From NCBI RefSeq assembly GCF_000280925.3, contig NZ_CP012109.1, forward strand, positions 2,376,501 to 2,440,500: 64,000 nucleotides of DNA. Reading direction: 5' to 3'. The translations under genes were made by a program, and so were the position numbers. Every line of letters starts with the position of its first letter. Within the stretch, counting starts at the first letter, position 1. Source of the stretch: Myxococcus hansupus (GTDB taxonomy: Bacteria; Myxococcota; Myxococcia; Myxococcales; Myxococcaceae). The notes under the pieces are model-generated. The model was not told where the DNA came from, did no database searches, and saw nothing but the letters and a program-made list of their open reading frames with translations. Positions 12,062 to 20,461 of the stretch are shown here, in pieces.

Positions 12062-14113
12062 ATGCGTTTCGTCTGCGACAGTTGCCGCGCGCAGTACATG
12101 ATCAGCGACGACAAGATTGGCCCCAAGGGGGTCAAGGTTCGTTGCAAGAAGTGCGGCCACACCATCACCGTGCGTCCCGCTGGCGCGCCGGCCGCGAAGG
12201 ACTCCGCTTCTGAGGCCGCGACCTCCGAGTCCTCCACCTCGAGTGAGGCGAGCAAGGGGAATGACGCGGCGGCAACCATGCCCGCCACCCTGGGCACGCC
12301 GCCCGAAGGTGGACTCTTCACCGACGTGGAAGAGGACGAGATTGGCGCCGTCTTCGACCAGGTGCTGAGCTCCGGCACGCACAAGATTCCCACGGAGGCG
12401 GCGAACGAAGCCGCCGCGCGTGAGGCGTCCGCGGAGAACGTGCGCAAGCTGGCCGAGGCCGAGGCCGAGCCGGACAAGGACGACGCGAAGTCGAACGCGG
12501 CCGCGCATGAGTGGTACGTGGCCATCGACGAGAAGCAGGTCGGCCCCTTCTCCGTCGAGAAGGTCAAGGACCTGTGGGACCGCGGCGAAGTGGGCCCGGA
12601 CAGCCTGTGCTGGCGCTCGGGGTTCAGCGACTGGATTCCGCTGTCGGAGACCGCGGAACTGGCGTCGGTGCTGGCGCCCCGGCCCTCCAAGCCCGTCATC
12701 GTCGCGCCCGAGCCTGTGTCGGGTTCGACGCCCACGGTGTCCTCCGGTCCGGTGCAGTCGGCCTTCAGCGCGGGCAAGGGTGCTCGCGGTGAGTCGGGAC
12801 CGGCGCCCGCGTCCGAGGAGCCCGTTGGCTGGAAGCCGTCCGCGGCGAGCGTGCTGGCCTCGCTGGTGAAGGAGGAGAACGACGCGCTGTCCAAGCCGCC
12901 GCCGACGCCCGCGCCCGCGCTGGGCAGGGAGCCGGTGTCGCAGTCGCGGCTGCTCGATGTGCCCATGCCGCCGCCGGAGCCGGTGTCCTCGCCGTCGCTG
13001 CGGGGGGCAGAGGTTCCGATGGCGCAGCCCATGGCCGCGCCAATGCCGTATGGCCAGCCGCAGGCGCCGCAGTACGCGCAGCCCGCGCCGATGCCGTATG
13101 GCCACCAGCCTCAGGCGCCGCAGTACGCGCAGCCCATGCCCGCGCCGTATCCGCCGCCGGGCTACCCGCCCGCCTATCCCCCCGCGGGGGTGGGGCAGGG
13201 TGGTGGGAAGGGCAAGACGGGGCTCTTCGTGGGCATCGCGGCGGGACTGCTCGTCGTGGGTGGTGGCGCCATGGCGTTCTTCATGAAGGGCGGGGCTGGC
13301 ACGGATGCCGCGCCGGTGCCGCCCCCGGTGGTCGCGGCGGCGCCTCCGCCCGTGGCCGCGCCGACGCCTCCTCCCCCGGCGCCTCCGCCGGTGGTTGCAA
13401 CGGCGCCGGCCGCGGCTCCCGAGGTGCCCGTGAATGCCGCGCCGCCTCCGGGCACGGAAGTGGCGGCGGCGCCCGCGAACACCGCGACTGCGCCCGCGCC
13501 GACGCCGCCCCCGGAGACGACGCCCACCGCCGTGGCCGCCGCGCCGACGCCGACCCCGGCGGCGCCCGAGCCTTCGAAGCCCCCGGAGACGCTGGTGGCG
13601 AAGGTGGAGCGGCCCAGCAGCAGTCGCCGGACGACGTCTTCCTCGCGTCGGGAAGACCCGGAGCCCCGCACCACGCCGGCGCCGGCGCGGGCCGAGCGGC
13701 CTTCGTCGAACGACTCGGATGATGACTTCGATGAGCTCTTCGGCACGAAGAAGCCGTCGAGTTCGGAGTCGAAGACGACGGCCGCGCGTCCGACGGCGTA
13801 CGTCCCTCCCGAGCCCGGGGGCGGCATGCCGGACCGGTTGCAGCAGTCCGACATCATGGCGGTGGTGCTGGCGAACAAGCCGGCCATCATCAAGTGCGTC
13901 AACGAGCAGAAGAAGAAGGACCCCTCGTTGAGCGGCAAGCTGGTGATGCGGTGGACCATCGAGACGAGCGGAAAGACGGCGGCCGTGTCGTGCCGCACGG
14001 ATGAATTCCGTTCGACCTACATGGCGAGTTGCATCACCGGGCTCATCAAGAGTTGGTCCTTCCCGCGTCACAAGCGGAAGGGCGAGCCCATCGACTTTCC
14101 GTTCACCTTCTGA
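12062..14113 (+). CDS. gltJ: GltJ/AgmX, zinc-ribbon/GYF gliding-motility protein with TonB-like C-terminus
   Basis: A 683-residue inner-membrane protein. I chose the ATG at 12062 because the MJ0042-type zinc ribbon starts at once (C5, C8, C28, C31); an upstream in-frame ATG adds 24 unrelated residues. The order is: zinc ribbon (1-37), acidic/Ala-rich linker, GYF_2 domain (~150-203, with GPFS and SGFSDWIPL), then a Pro/Gln/Tyr-rich linker with two near-identical PYG..PQAPQYAQP units. One transmembrane helix follows at ~386-410, then a long Ala/Pro periplasmic stalk and an AgmX/PglI-type TonB-like domain (~595-683). In M. xanthus GltJ belongs to the Glt envelope complex, and its cytoplasmic zinc ribbon and GYF domains are reported to act in MglA-dependent control of adhesion assembly. 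The internal Pro-rich repeats are plausible GYF ligands (inference). It follows gltI and ends before a strong hairpin. Confidence 0.9.
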   Translation: MRFVCDSCRAQYMISDDKIGPKGVKVRCKKCGHTITVRPAGAPAAKDSASEAATSESSTSSEASKGNDAAATMPATLGTPPEGGLFTDVEEDEIGAVFDQVLSSGTHKIPTEAANEAAAREASAENVRKLAEAEAEPDKDDAKSNAAAHEWYVAIDEKQVGPFSVEKVKDLWDRGEVGPDSLCWRSGFSDWIPLSETAELASVLAPRPSKPVIVAPEPVSGSTPTVSSGPVQSAFSAGKGARGESGPAPASEEPVGWKPSAASVLASLVKEENDALSKPPPTPAPALGREPVSQSRLLDVPMPPPEPVSSPSLRGAEVPMAQPMAAPMPYGQPQAPQYAQPAPMPYGHQPQAPQYAQPMPAPYPPPGYPPAYPPAGVGQGGGKGKTGLFVGIAAGLLVVGGGAMAFFMKGGAGTDAAPVPPPVVAAAPPPVAAPTPPPPAPPPVVATAPAAAPEVPVNAAPPPGTEVAAAPANTATAPAPTPPPETTPTAVAAAPTPTPAAPEPSKPPETLVAKVERPSSSRRTTSSSRREDPEPRTTPAPARAERPSSNDSDDDFDELFGTKKPSSSESKTTAARPTAYVPPEPGGGMPDRLQQSDIMAVVLANKPAIIKCVNEQKKKDPSLSGKLVMRWTIETSGKTAAVSCRTDEFRSTYMASCITGLIKSWSFPRHKRKGEPIDFPFTF

Positions 14114-14131
14114 AGCTGCGGGGTGTGATGA

Positions 14132-14165
14132 GAGCGCATCGCGACATGCACGTCGCGATGCGCTC
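14132..14165 (+). terminator. Strong hairpin after gltJ
   Basis: A perfect 14-bp inverted repeat (GAGCGCATCGCGAC at 14132-14145 against 14152-14165) with a 6-base loop lies 18 bp after the gltJ stop. There is no T-run, so it may be a U-less terminator or an mRNA-stabilising hairpin. Confidence 0.6.
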
Positions 14166-14238
14166 CGCCCCGGCTGTGTGCTTGTGCAACGGGTGAATTT
14201 CCCGGCCAGGCAGCCGTCCAGGAGTCGTCGACACTCGT

Positions 14239-14267
14239 TGACACGTCCGGACGGGCGGGACTAAGCC
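14239..14267 (+). promoter_or_regulatory. Putative sigma-70-type promoter for the Cys-rich lipoprotein gene
   Basis: TTGACA at 14239-14244 is followed after 17 bp by CTAAGC at 14262-14267, a weak match to a -10 box. It lies about 85 bp upstream of the ATG at 14352 and downstream of the gltJ hairpin. The -35 match is perfect and the -10 match is poor. Confidence 0.4.
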
Positions 14268-14351
14268 TCTCTTGCTCGCATGGATGTCGGGGCCTGTTGC
14301 CTGTGGCCGGAGGCCCCCCGGGCGGCGTTCCAAAAAAGAGGAAATCTCAAC

Positions 14352-15263
14352 ATGCAGCTTCGCAAGATGATGTTGGTGCTCACGGCGCTGGGCGCGATGA
14401 GCGGTCTCATGGCTGGCTGTGACGACCCGGCGACGTCTCAGGGCTCGTGCAGCAGCAATGACGAGTGCGGCGAGACGGAAATCTGTCACCCGACGGCCCA
14501 GGTCTGCGTGCAGACGTGTAACTCGGGTTCGGACTGCCCCGACACGGCGAAGACCTGCGCCCCGCTGGGTGGCACGGGCGCCAACGCCAACACGCGCATC
14601 TGCCAGTGCTCCACCGACGTGCTCTGCAACGGTGGCACGGGCTCCAGCTCCACGGACCTGGTCTGCTCTGACCTGGACAACGTCTGCGTGACGCGCTGCA
14701 CGTCCAACTCGGAGTGCACGGGCACCCGCACCTGCAACACCGGCACGGGTCAGTGCGAAGAGGGTGACACGGAGCCGGAGCCCGGTCAGAGCTGCTCCGG
14801 CGAGGGCCTGTCCACGTGCGGCTATGGTCTCATCTGCACCAACAGCGTCTGCTCCGAGCCGCCCGCGCCGACGTGCCAGAACTACACGAACTTCCCCAAC
14901 AAGGCGGACCTCGGCACCTCGGGCCCCATCATCTACAGCACGGCGCTGATCAATGCCGCGACGGACGCGTTCTGCCCCTCGAGCCAGCCCAAGCGCGTGC
15001 GGATTCGCATCAAGGCGTACTCCAACACGCCGTTCCCCCAGACCGCTGCGGAGCTCAGCAACTTCCTCTACGTCCAGACGGACGGTGGCCGCAGCAACGC
15101 GTCCATCAGCAGCTCTTCGGGTAACTATACGGTGACGGGCACCAACCGCAGCAACGCGGACATCATCGTCAACCTCTGCGTTGCCGCGAACAGCACCACC
15201 AACTCGGCTGGCTTCTACTTCACTGATGGCAACTTCGTTTGCTATCAGTCGAACTACCAGTAG
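14352..15263 (+). CDS. Cys-rich secreted lipoprotein (EGF/Dickkopf-like repeats)
   Basis: Encodes 303 residues. The ATG at 14352 is supported by an AAAGAGGAAA ribosome-binding site about 8 bases upstream and by an immediate lipoprotein signal peptide ending in the lipobox LMAGC (lipidated Cys23). Residues ~30-190 hold many Cys in spacings such as C..D.DC and C..G.C, typical of the Cys-rich lipoproteins abundant in myxobacteria. The C-terminal ~110 residues are Ser/Asn/Thr-rich and probably a beta domain. Asp at +2 and +3 after the lipidated Cys could affect membrane sorting, which is not provable here. It stands alone between hairpins. The function is unknown. Confidence 0.8.
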   Translation: MQLRKMMLVLTALGAMSGLMAGCDDPATSQGSCSSNDECGETEICHPTAQVCVQTCNSGSDCPDTAKTCAPLGGTGANANTRICQCSTDVLCNGGTGSSSTDLVCSDLDNVCVTRCTSNSECTGTRTCNTGTGQCEEGDTEPEPGQSCSGEGLSTCGYGLICTNSVCSEPPAPTCQNYTNFPNKADLGTSGPIIYSTALINAATDAFCPSSQPKRVRIRIKAYSNTPFPQTAAELSNFLYVQTDGGRSNASISSSSGNYTVTGTNRSNADIIVNLCVAANSTTNSAGFYFTDGNFVCYQSNYQ

Positions 15264-15285
15264 TCGCACGCTCAGGTGAATATTC

Positions 15286-15316
15286 GAGCCCCGCTCTGGT
15301 TCACGGGGCGGGGCTC
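15286..15316 (+). terminator. Terminator-like hairpin after the Cys-rich lipoprotein gene
   Basis: GAGCCCCGC (15286-15294) pairs perfectly with GCGGGGCTC (15308-15316), 23 bp after the stop. No clear T-run follows. Confidence 0.55.
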
Positions 15317-15459
15317 GGTCATTGATGGAAGCCGGCGTGGACTTGTTCTTGAGGGGATTGCGGTCCCCACAGGTCAACGGGAATGACGCTGAATTTCGGC
15401 CGGAGCCAAGCGTTTCAATGAGGGGCGCGGGAATCCCGGCGTCTTGAAAAGGAGAGTCA

Positions 15460-15942
15460 ATGCTGTCTACCAAGCTGATTCGAACGCTGACCCTTGGACT
15501 TGCGCTGGCTGCGCCAGCGGCGATGGCTGAAGACGCATCGGAGCGGCTGAACTGCCCTGCCGGAACGAGCGTGCTCGGCTCCAAGCAGGAGGGGCTTTCG
15601 TGCGTGAAGTCCGACACGAAGGCCGGCCCCCGGACTTCGCATGGGGCGTATGTGGAGTACCATCCCAATGGCGTGAAGGCAGCCCAGGGGCAGTTCGAGA
15701 ACGGCCTCAAGGTCGGGACCTGGACCTTCTTCGACGCGTCCGGCAACAAGCGCGGCACCGCTGAGTTCAAGGATGGTGGCTGGCACGGCCAGCGCATCAT
15801 GTACTTCCCCAATGGGAAGCCTCAGTTGGTCGAGGAGTACAAGAAGGGCCGGAAGCATGGCGTCGTCAAGGAGTTCGCCGAGGATGGCCAGGTGGTGAGC
15901 CAGGTGCACTACGAGAACAACCGGGTGATCTCCGCGCAGTAG
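15460..15942 (+). CDS. Secreted MORN/YwqK-like repeat protein
   Basis: Encodes 160 residues. The ATG is set by an AAAAGGAGAG ribosome-binding site. A Sec signal peptide (RTLTLGLALAAPAAMA) precedes a likely cleavage at AMA|ED near residue 23. The mature part has about four repeats of the form HG.Y.EYHPNGVKAA.G.F.NG and G.W..FD..GNKRG, which is the MORN-like pattern of toxin-antitoxin-type YwqK proteins, found in many bacterial exported proteins with no antitoxin role. The likely location is periplasm or extracellular. It is monocistronic, with a strong terminator 20 bp downstream. The function is unknown. Confidence 0.8.
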   Translation: MLSTKLIRTLTLGLALAAPAAMAEDASERLNCPAGTSVLGSKQEGLSCVKSDTKAGPRTSHGAYVEYHPNGVKAAQGQFENGLKVGTWTFFDASGNKRGTAEFKDGGWHGQRIMYFPNGKPQLVEEYKKGRKHGVVKEFAEDGQVVSQVHYENNRVISAQ

Positions 15943-15961
15943 CGGGTGGCTCCGGAGGTCG

Positions 15962-15997
15962 AAAAGGGGCCCTTCCTACGGGAAGCGGCCCCTTTTT
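15962..15997 (+). terminator. Rho-independent terminator
   Basis: AAAAGGGGCC (15962-15971) pairs with GGCCCCTTTT (15987-15996). The inner CTTCC/GGGAAG also pairs, and a T-run follows. It is symmetrical, so it could act in both directions. Confidence 0.85.
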
Positions 15998-16052
15998 CGT
16001 TTGGGAGGAGAGCTCTTTTCTAGCCGAAGAGGCTCGGCTAGGAAGCTTCCCT

Positions 16053-17153
16053 GTGAAGGCGCCTTCTCTAACACCCGTTTTGCCGGACATCCCCATCTGT
16101 ACGGTGGAGCGGATGGGGTTGCGCGAGCTCGAACGCCTCCGCCTCATCCTCCGTGGAGGCTCGGTCATCGACTGGCGGCGGATGCACTTCCAGTCCCGTG
16201 GGGAAGTCGACAACTTCCTCCGGCTTCTTCAGTTGGATGTGTCGCGGCCCTACGACGAGGAGTGGGCACGTGGGGTGCTGGCTGAAGCCGTCGAGTACCT
16301 CCGCAAGACGTTCAACTATCGCGTCGCGGACGCGGTGGCTCGGCCCGAAGAAATCCACGACCTCTTTCTCTACGCTTCAGGTGTCAAAGGGTCGCCGCGG
16401 CATCGGCGGATTGCCTGCGTCGTTCTGAAGGTGATGCACGTCATCCAGCACATCGAAGGGCGAGATCTGCTCTTTCGCCTCCCTGTGTCAGAGGCGGAGT
16501 TGGGGGGGCTGATTACGGAAAGGGTCTTGGGCGTTGCTGCTGAGATGCAGGCGAAGGGGCTGCCTGTCGTGGAGTTCGCACACTCCATCAAGACGCAGGA
16601 CTCGCTCATCACGAAGCTGCTGGCCAAGAAAGATACGGTTGCCGCACAGGTCTATGACCGGACCCGCTTCCGGGTGGTGACTCGGAAGCGGGAGGACTTG
16701 TTGCCCGTCCTGTACTACCTCACCCAGCGGCTGTTCCCCTTTCACCTCGTCGTGCCGGGGCAGACCGAAAACACGCTGATGCCTTTCAAAGCGGTGCTCG
16801 CAGAGAACCCCCACTTCGAGCAGCACATTGCCAGGCTTCATTTAGACCGCGATTACGAAGACCGCGAAGGCGCTGGCGGGAACGCTTTTTCCGGGAACAG
16901 CTATCGGGCGCTCAACTTCGTGGTGGATATCCCCATGCGGATGGATGCCTATCTTCCGCCCCCAGAGGAAGACACCCGTGAGCGAAAGGGCCGAATCATC
17001 ATTTCGCTCGTCGAGTTCCAAATTGTCGATGAGGAGACGGCTCGGCTCAATGAACGTGGGGATAACGCTCACGAAGCCTACAAGCGACGGCAGAAGCAGC
17101 GGGTGCTCAGGCGCCTGAGTCAGGGCCTCGTGGTGCCAAAGAGCCAGGATTAG
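16053..17153 (+). CDS. TIGR04552-type protein with a cryptic RelA/SpoT-like catalytic fold
   Basis: Encodes 366 residues from a GTG; an ATG at 16113 with nearby GGAG is the alternative start. I recognise the overall sequence as the myxobacterial TIGR04552 type, which has no assigned function. Motifs occur in the order and approximate spacing of the RelA/SpoT nucleotidyltransferase domain: SIKTQDSLITKLLAKK (~178-193, like the R.KS..S...K...K motif), YDRTRFRV (201-208, with D202 at the Mg/ATP-site position), NSYRALNF (282-289, like GYRSLH), VEFQI (320-324, like E.QIRT) and HEAYKRR (340-346, like AHW.YK). The HD hydrolase and TGS/ACT domains of long RSH enzymes are absent. The role could be a small alarmone synthetase, an RNA/nucleotide pyrophosphotransferase toxin or an inactive relative. 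An inverted repeat (CTAGCCGA/TCGGCTAG, 16020-16041) lies just upstream. Confidence 0.7.
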   Translation: MKAPSLTPVLPDIPICTVERMGLRELERLRLILRGGSVIDWRRMHFQSRGEVDNFLRLLQLDVSRPYDEEWARGVLAEAVEYLRKTFNYRVADAVARPEEIHDLFLYASGVKGSPRHRRIACVVLKVMHVIQHIEGRDLLFRLPVSEAELGGLITERVLGVAAEMQAKGLPVVEFAHSIKTQDSLITKLLAKKDTVAAQVYDRTRFRVVTRKREDLLPVLYYLTQRLFPFHLVVPGQTENTLMPFKAVLAENPHFEQHIARLHLDRDYEDREGAGGNAFSGNSYRALNFVVDIPMRMDAYLPPPEEDTRERKGRIIISLVEFQIVDEETARLNERGDNAHEAYKRRQKQRVLRRLSQGLVVPKSQD

Positions 17154-17174
17154 TCGCTTCGGCAGGTAATGCGG

Positions 17175-17202
17175 AGACGAGCCGGTTTCTTCCGGCTCGT
17201 CT
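17175..17202. terminator. Bidirectional hairpin between convergent genes
   Basis: A perfect 11-bp inverted repeat, AGACGAGCCGG (17175-17185) and CCGGCTCGTCT (17192-17202), lies in the 60-bp gap between the two convergent stops. It can serve both genes. Confidence 0.75.
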
Positions 17203-17213
17203 GTTCGCGCACG

Positions 17214-18578
17214 TCACGGGTGCTCGTAGACGACTTCAAGCTCGGCCAGCGTGGCATGGCTGCTTACGCTCGAACGTAGCTCGTCAGTGACCCCGTCATA
17301 GTTGGTTTCCTGAGTGAATCGAAGACGGAGCTGAGACCTGTGGTTGCGGTCCATTCGGCTGGCCCAATCTTGCGAGACAAAAGGCGTGACGTCGAATACC
17401 CCCGGTGTTCCGGTATCGGCTGCGCCGATGCTGAGGGCGGGAGCGAGAGGGATTGCATCGTAGGCCGCGGCCAGCTCTGGGTATTCTGTTTCTTCTATAA
17501 TTGACTGGGGGAGCGATTCGCCTACGTCGACAGACTCCATCAGGAGGGGCCCAAGCTTTTCGAAGGGCTGGCCTGTCTGAGAAGACAACCACCACCTGAC
17601 GGTCGACCGATTGATACGGATGAGTTCAGGGGGCAGGGCGTCGAGCTTGAAGCTGAGAAAGAGCCGGCTGCTTTGGTGGGCGCTATTATCTCCGATACGC
17701 TCGAGATCGTATAGATTGAAAGGCCGGTAGTGGCGCCCGGATGAGTCGGCGGTGACGGTTCCGCTCGCTGAATACAGCAAAGGCAGCATCGCTGAAGATT
17801 GGCGAACAATTCTGAACTCTCGTTGTTCAGTGTCTTCCAGAGGGTTGCCTGCTGTGTCCTTGGCAAAGGTAGAGACTTGCCAGGTGATGCTGGTGCCATG
17901 GTCTGGTCGCGACGGAAGCGAGTACGTCACTACGGTACTTGTCTCATTCCACGTAAAGCTGCCGGAGTTGAGACCCGCGGGCGAAGTGATGGCAAAGGCG
18001 GTCTGAACCGAGTCCCTGTCCATGGGCTCGGAGAAGAGAATCTCAATGAGCGTGTCTCGCGGAACACCGACGGCTGCGTGACTGGGCGTCGTGCTCAGGA
18101 GCGTCGGCGGGAGTGTATCGGGGGCGGGGCCCGTCGTGCTGAAGGAGAACGAACGGGTTCCGGTCAGCGACGGCCCCGAGAGCGCCTTGGCGTCGACCGT
18201 GACGGTGTACGTCGTGTTCTGCTCCAGTGCCGCCGAGGGGCGCAGCGTCGCGACCGTGCCTCGATTGCCCCACTCGATGGGGCGAAAGCTCACCTGGGGC
18301 GTCACTTCCACCCTCAGCGACCCCGTATCAAGAGGGCTTGAGAAGGTGAGCGTGAACTGGGTACCAGTGGCGACTTGCGTGGACCCACCTGCCGGGAAGC
18401 TGGTGAGCAGGGTGAGGGATTCAGGCACGTCGGAACCTGCATCGGGCGTGGTGCCTGCATCCACCTCGTTCTCACCAGGAGGTGGCTCGATGTCGGGAAC
18501 GTTGATGCAGGCCGTGACTGCATGAAGGACGAACAGCAGGGGAAGAAGGCGTCGTGGGTGGTGCATGCCGTGGCCCAT
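17214..18578 (-). CDS. Ig-like (SbsA/Big_5) domain surface lipoprotein
   Basis: About 454 residues from the ATG at 18578 (18566 is an alternative). The frame is open further upstream but lacks a signal there, whereas this start gives a lipoprotein signal (RRLLPLLFVLHAVTAC) with lipidated Cys24. A Pro/Asp/Gly-rich linker follows, then two Ig-like Big_5 repeats (segments SFPAGGSTQVATGTQFTLTF and TPSHAAVGVPRDTLIEILFS, each ~100 residues). The C-terminal ~170 residues resemble DNRLRE-type beta domains. It is predicted to be an outer-membrane-anchored surface protein. No ribosome-binding site is obvious. The function is unknown. Confidence 0.75.
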   Translation of the reverse strand: MGHGMHHPRRLLPLLFVLHAVTACINVPDIEPPPGENEVDAGTTPDAGSDVPESLTLLTSFPAGGSTQVATGTQFTLTFSSPLDTGSLRVEVTPQVSFRPIEWGNRGTVATLRPSAALEQNTTYTVTVDAKALSGPSLTGTRSFSFSTTGPAPDTLPPTLLSTTPSHAAVGVPRDTLIEILFSEPMDRDSVQTAFAITSPAGLNSGSFTWNETSTVVTYSLPSRPDHGTSITWQVSTFAKDTAGNPLEDTEQREFRIVRQSSAMLPLLYSASGTVTADSSGRHYRPFNLYDLERIGDNSAHQSSRLFLSFKLDALPPELIRINRSTVRWWLSSQTGQPFEKLGPLLMESVDVGESLPQSIIEETEYPELAAAYDAIPLAPALSIGAADTGTPGVFDVTPFVSQDWASRMDRNHRSQLRLRFTQETNYDGVTDELRSSVSSHATLAELEVVYEHP

Positions 18579-18754
18579 CGCAAGAACCGTTCCGGGCGGG
18601 GCGGCGCTCGGAACCGGGGCCGAGATGTCCCTGCGGCCTCTCGTCTTGTGCCTTCTCCCGGGTGGGCATCGCAAGCCACGCCTGGTATCGACCCTGAGCG
18701 TAGAAGCCACGAGACGGGCGTCCCTCGCGCCGGACCCATGCTCCAGAAACACGA

Positions 18755-18792
18755 ACGCCCGCACTCCCAGCACGGATGCGGGAGGCGGGCGT
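18755..18792 (-). terminator. Possible hairpin after ffh
   Basis: ACGCCCGC (18755-18762) pairs with GCGGGCGT (18785-18792) in the short gap after the ffh stop. An alternative CCCGCA/TGCGGG pairing exists and no T-run follows on the minus strand. Confidence 0.35.
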
Positions 18793-18814
18793 GGGGCCTG
18801 GGGCCGCGTGAGGC

Positions 18815-20461
18815 CTACTTCTTCTTCCGGTTCTTCTTCTTGTTTTCCTTCTCCCGCTTGCGGCGCTCCTTGATGGCGTCGCGGTCCTCGGGCTTGCCGG
18901 ACGCGGAGGGCGGCGCGTAGCCCATCAGCCGGGCCTTGGCCATGGCGGCCTGTCCCATGGGCGGCGTGTACCCGGGCGCAATCTGCGGCATCTGCATGGG
19001 CATGCCCATGCCAGGCATGCCGCCGCTCATCATCTTCTCCATCATCTTCGGGTCGCCGCCGAACATGCTGGAGAGGTCCATGTTCTTCATCTGCGAGAGC
19101 TGACCGAGCTGCTTGAAGCCGGGGATGCGGCCCAGCAGGCCCGGATTCTGCCCGATGGTGCCCATCACCTGCTGCATCATCCCGAACTTCTGGAGCAGCT
19201 CCTTGACCTCATCGACCTTGCGGCCGCTGCCCTTGGCGATGCGCTGGATGCGGCTGTTGTTGATGGTGTCCGGGCGCAGGCGCTCCTTCGCCGTCATCGA
19301 GTCGTACATCGACTCAATCTTCGTGAGCTCCTTCTCGTCCGGGTTGAGGTGCTCGGTGAGGTCGCCGAAGAGGGGGAACTTCTCCAGCAGGTCCTTGAGC
19401 GGTCCCATCTTCCGGACCATGCGGATCTGCTCGACGAAGTCCTTCATCGTGAACTGGCCGGAGAGGAGCTTCTTCGCATCCTCCTCGGCCTTCTTTTCAT
19501 CGACGACCTTCTCGAAGTCCTTCATCAGGCCGACGATGTCGCCGAACCCGAGGATGCGGCCCGCAAGGCCCGCGGGGCGGAACTCCTCGAGCTTGTCCAT
19601 GGACTCGCCCATGCCGAGGAACTTGATGGGCTTGCCCGTGACTTCCTTGATGGACAGCGCCGCGCCGCCGCGGGCGTCACCGTCCAGCTTGGTGAGGATG
19701 AAGCCGTCCAGCGTCAGGCGCCGGTCGAACTCCGCCGCCGTCCGCACGGCGTCCTGGCCAATCATCGCGTCGCAGACCAGCAGGATGTTGTCCGGCTGGA
19801 CGTTGCCCTTGATGGACTCCAGTTCGGCCATCAGCGACTCGTCGATGGCGAGCCGGCCGGCGGTGTCGATGAGCACCACGTCGCACTTCTGCTCGCGGGC
19901 GGCGGCGTAGCCGCGCTTGGCGAGCTCGGGCGGCTGGACGCCGGGCTCATGGTAGACGGGGACCTTGAGGCGCTCGCCCAGGACCTTGAGCTGGTCCACG
20001 GCGGCGGGGCGGTAGATGTCGGCGGCGACGAGCAGGGGCTTGCGTCCCTCCTGCAGGAGCCGGCTGGCGAGCTTCCCGGTGGTGGTCGTCTTACCGGAAC
20101 CCTGGAGGCCCACCATCATGATGCCGGAAAGCTGGCCCTTGGGCTTCAGCTTCAAGCTGGTGTCGACGGGCCCCATGAGGGCCTCCAGCTCGTCGTGGCA
20201 GATCTTGATGAAGTGGTCCATCGGGCTGACCTTGCGCTTCTGGCCAGCCGCGTCGGTGACGGTCGTTTGGACCAGCTCACCCACGGACTTCTCGCGGACG
20301 CGGGCGACAAACTTCTTCACCACATCGAAGGCCACGTCGGCCTCGAGCAGGGAGACGCGGATGTCGCGCAGCGACTCGTCCACCAGCTCCGGGGTGAGCT
20401 CGCTCTTGCCGGCGAGGCGGTTCTTGGCGGCGCGGAAGCCCTTGGTAACAGTCTCGAGCAT
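18815..20461 (-). CDS. ffh: Signal recognition particle protein Ffh
   Basis: A 548-residue SRP54 GTPase that binds the SRP RNA and signal sequences and delivers ribosomes to FtsY at the membrane. The NG domain is complete: N-terminal helices, P-loop GLQGSGKT (118-125), ADIYRP box, DTAGR, and TKLDGDARGG. The Met-rich M domain begins near residue 300. The C-terminal tail is unusually long, Met/Pro-rich (MMEKMMSGGMPGMGMPMQMP) and ends in a Lys/Arg-rich segment, so the protein is about 90-100 residues longer than E. coli Ffh. The upstream region is a separate 310-bp gap. No SRP RNA gene is seen next to it. Confidence 0.97.
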   Translation of the reverse strand: MLETVTKGFRAAKNRLAGKSELTPELVDESLRDIRVSLLEADVAFDVVKKFVARVREKSVGELVQTTVTDAAGQKRKVSPMDHFIKICHDELEALMGPVDTSLKLKPKGQLSGIMMVGLQGSGKTTTTGKLASRLLQEGRKPLLVAADIYRPAAVDQLKVLGERLKVPVYHEPGVQPPELAKRGYAAAREQKCDVVLIDTAGRLAIDESLMAELESIKGNVQPDNILLVCDAMIGQDAVRTAAEFDRRLTLDGFILTKLDGDARGGAALSIKEVTGKPIKFLGMGESMDKLEEFRPAGLAGRILGFGDIVGLMKDFEKVVDEKKAEEDAKKLLSGQFTMKDFVEQIRMVRKMGPLKDLLEKFPLFGDLTEHLNPDEKELTKIESMYDSMTAKERLRPDTINNSRIQRIAKGSGRKVDEVKELLQKFGMMQQVMGTIGQNPGLLGRIPGFKQLGQLSQMKNMDLSSMFGGDPKMMEKMMSGGMPGMGMPMQMPQIAPGYTPPMGQAAMAKARLMGYAPPSASGKPEDRDAIKERRKREKENKKKNRKKK

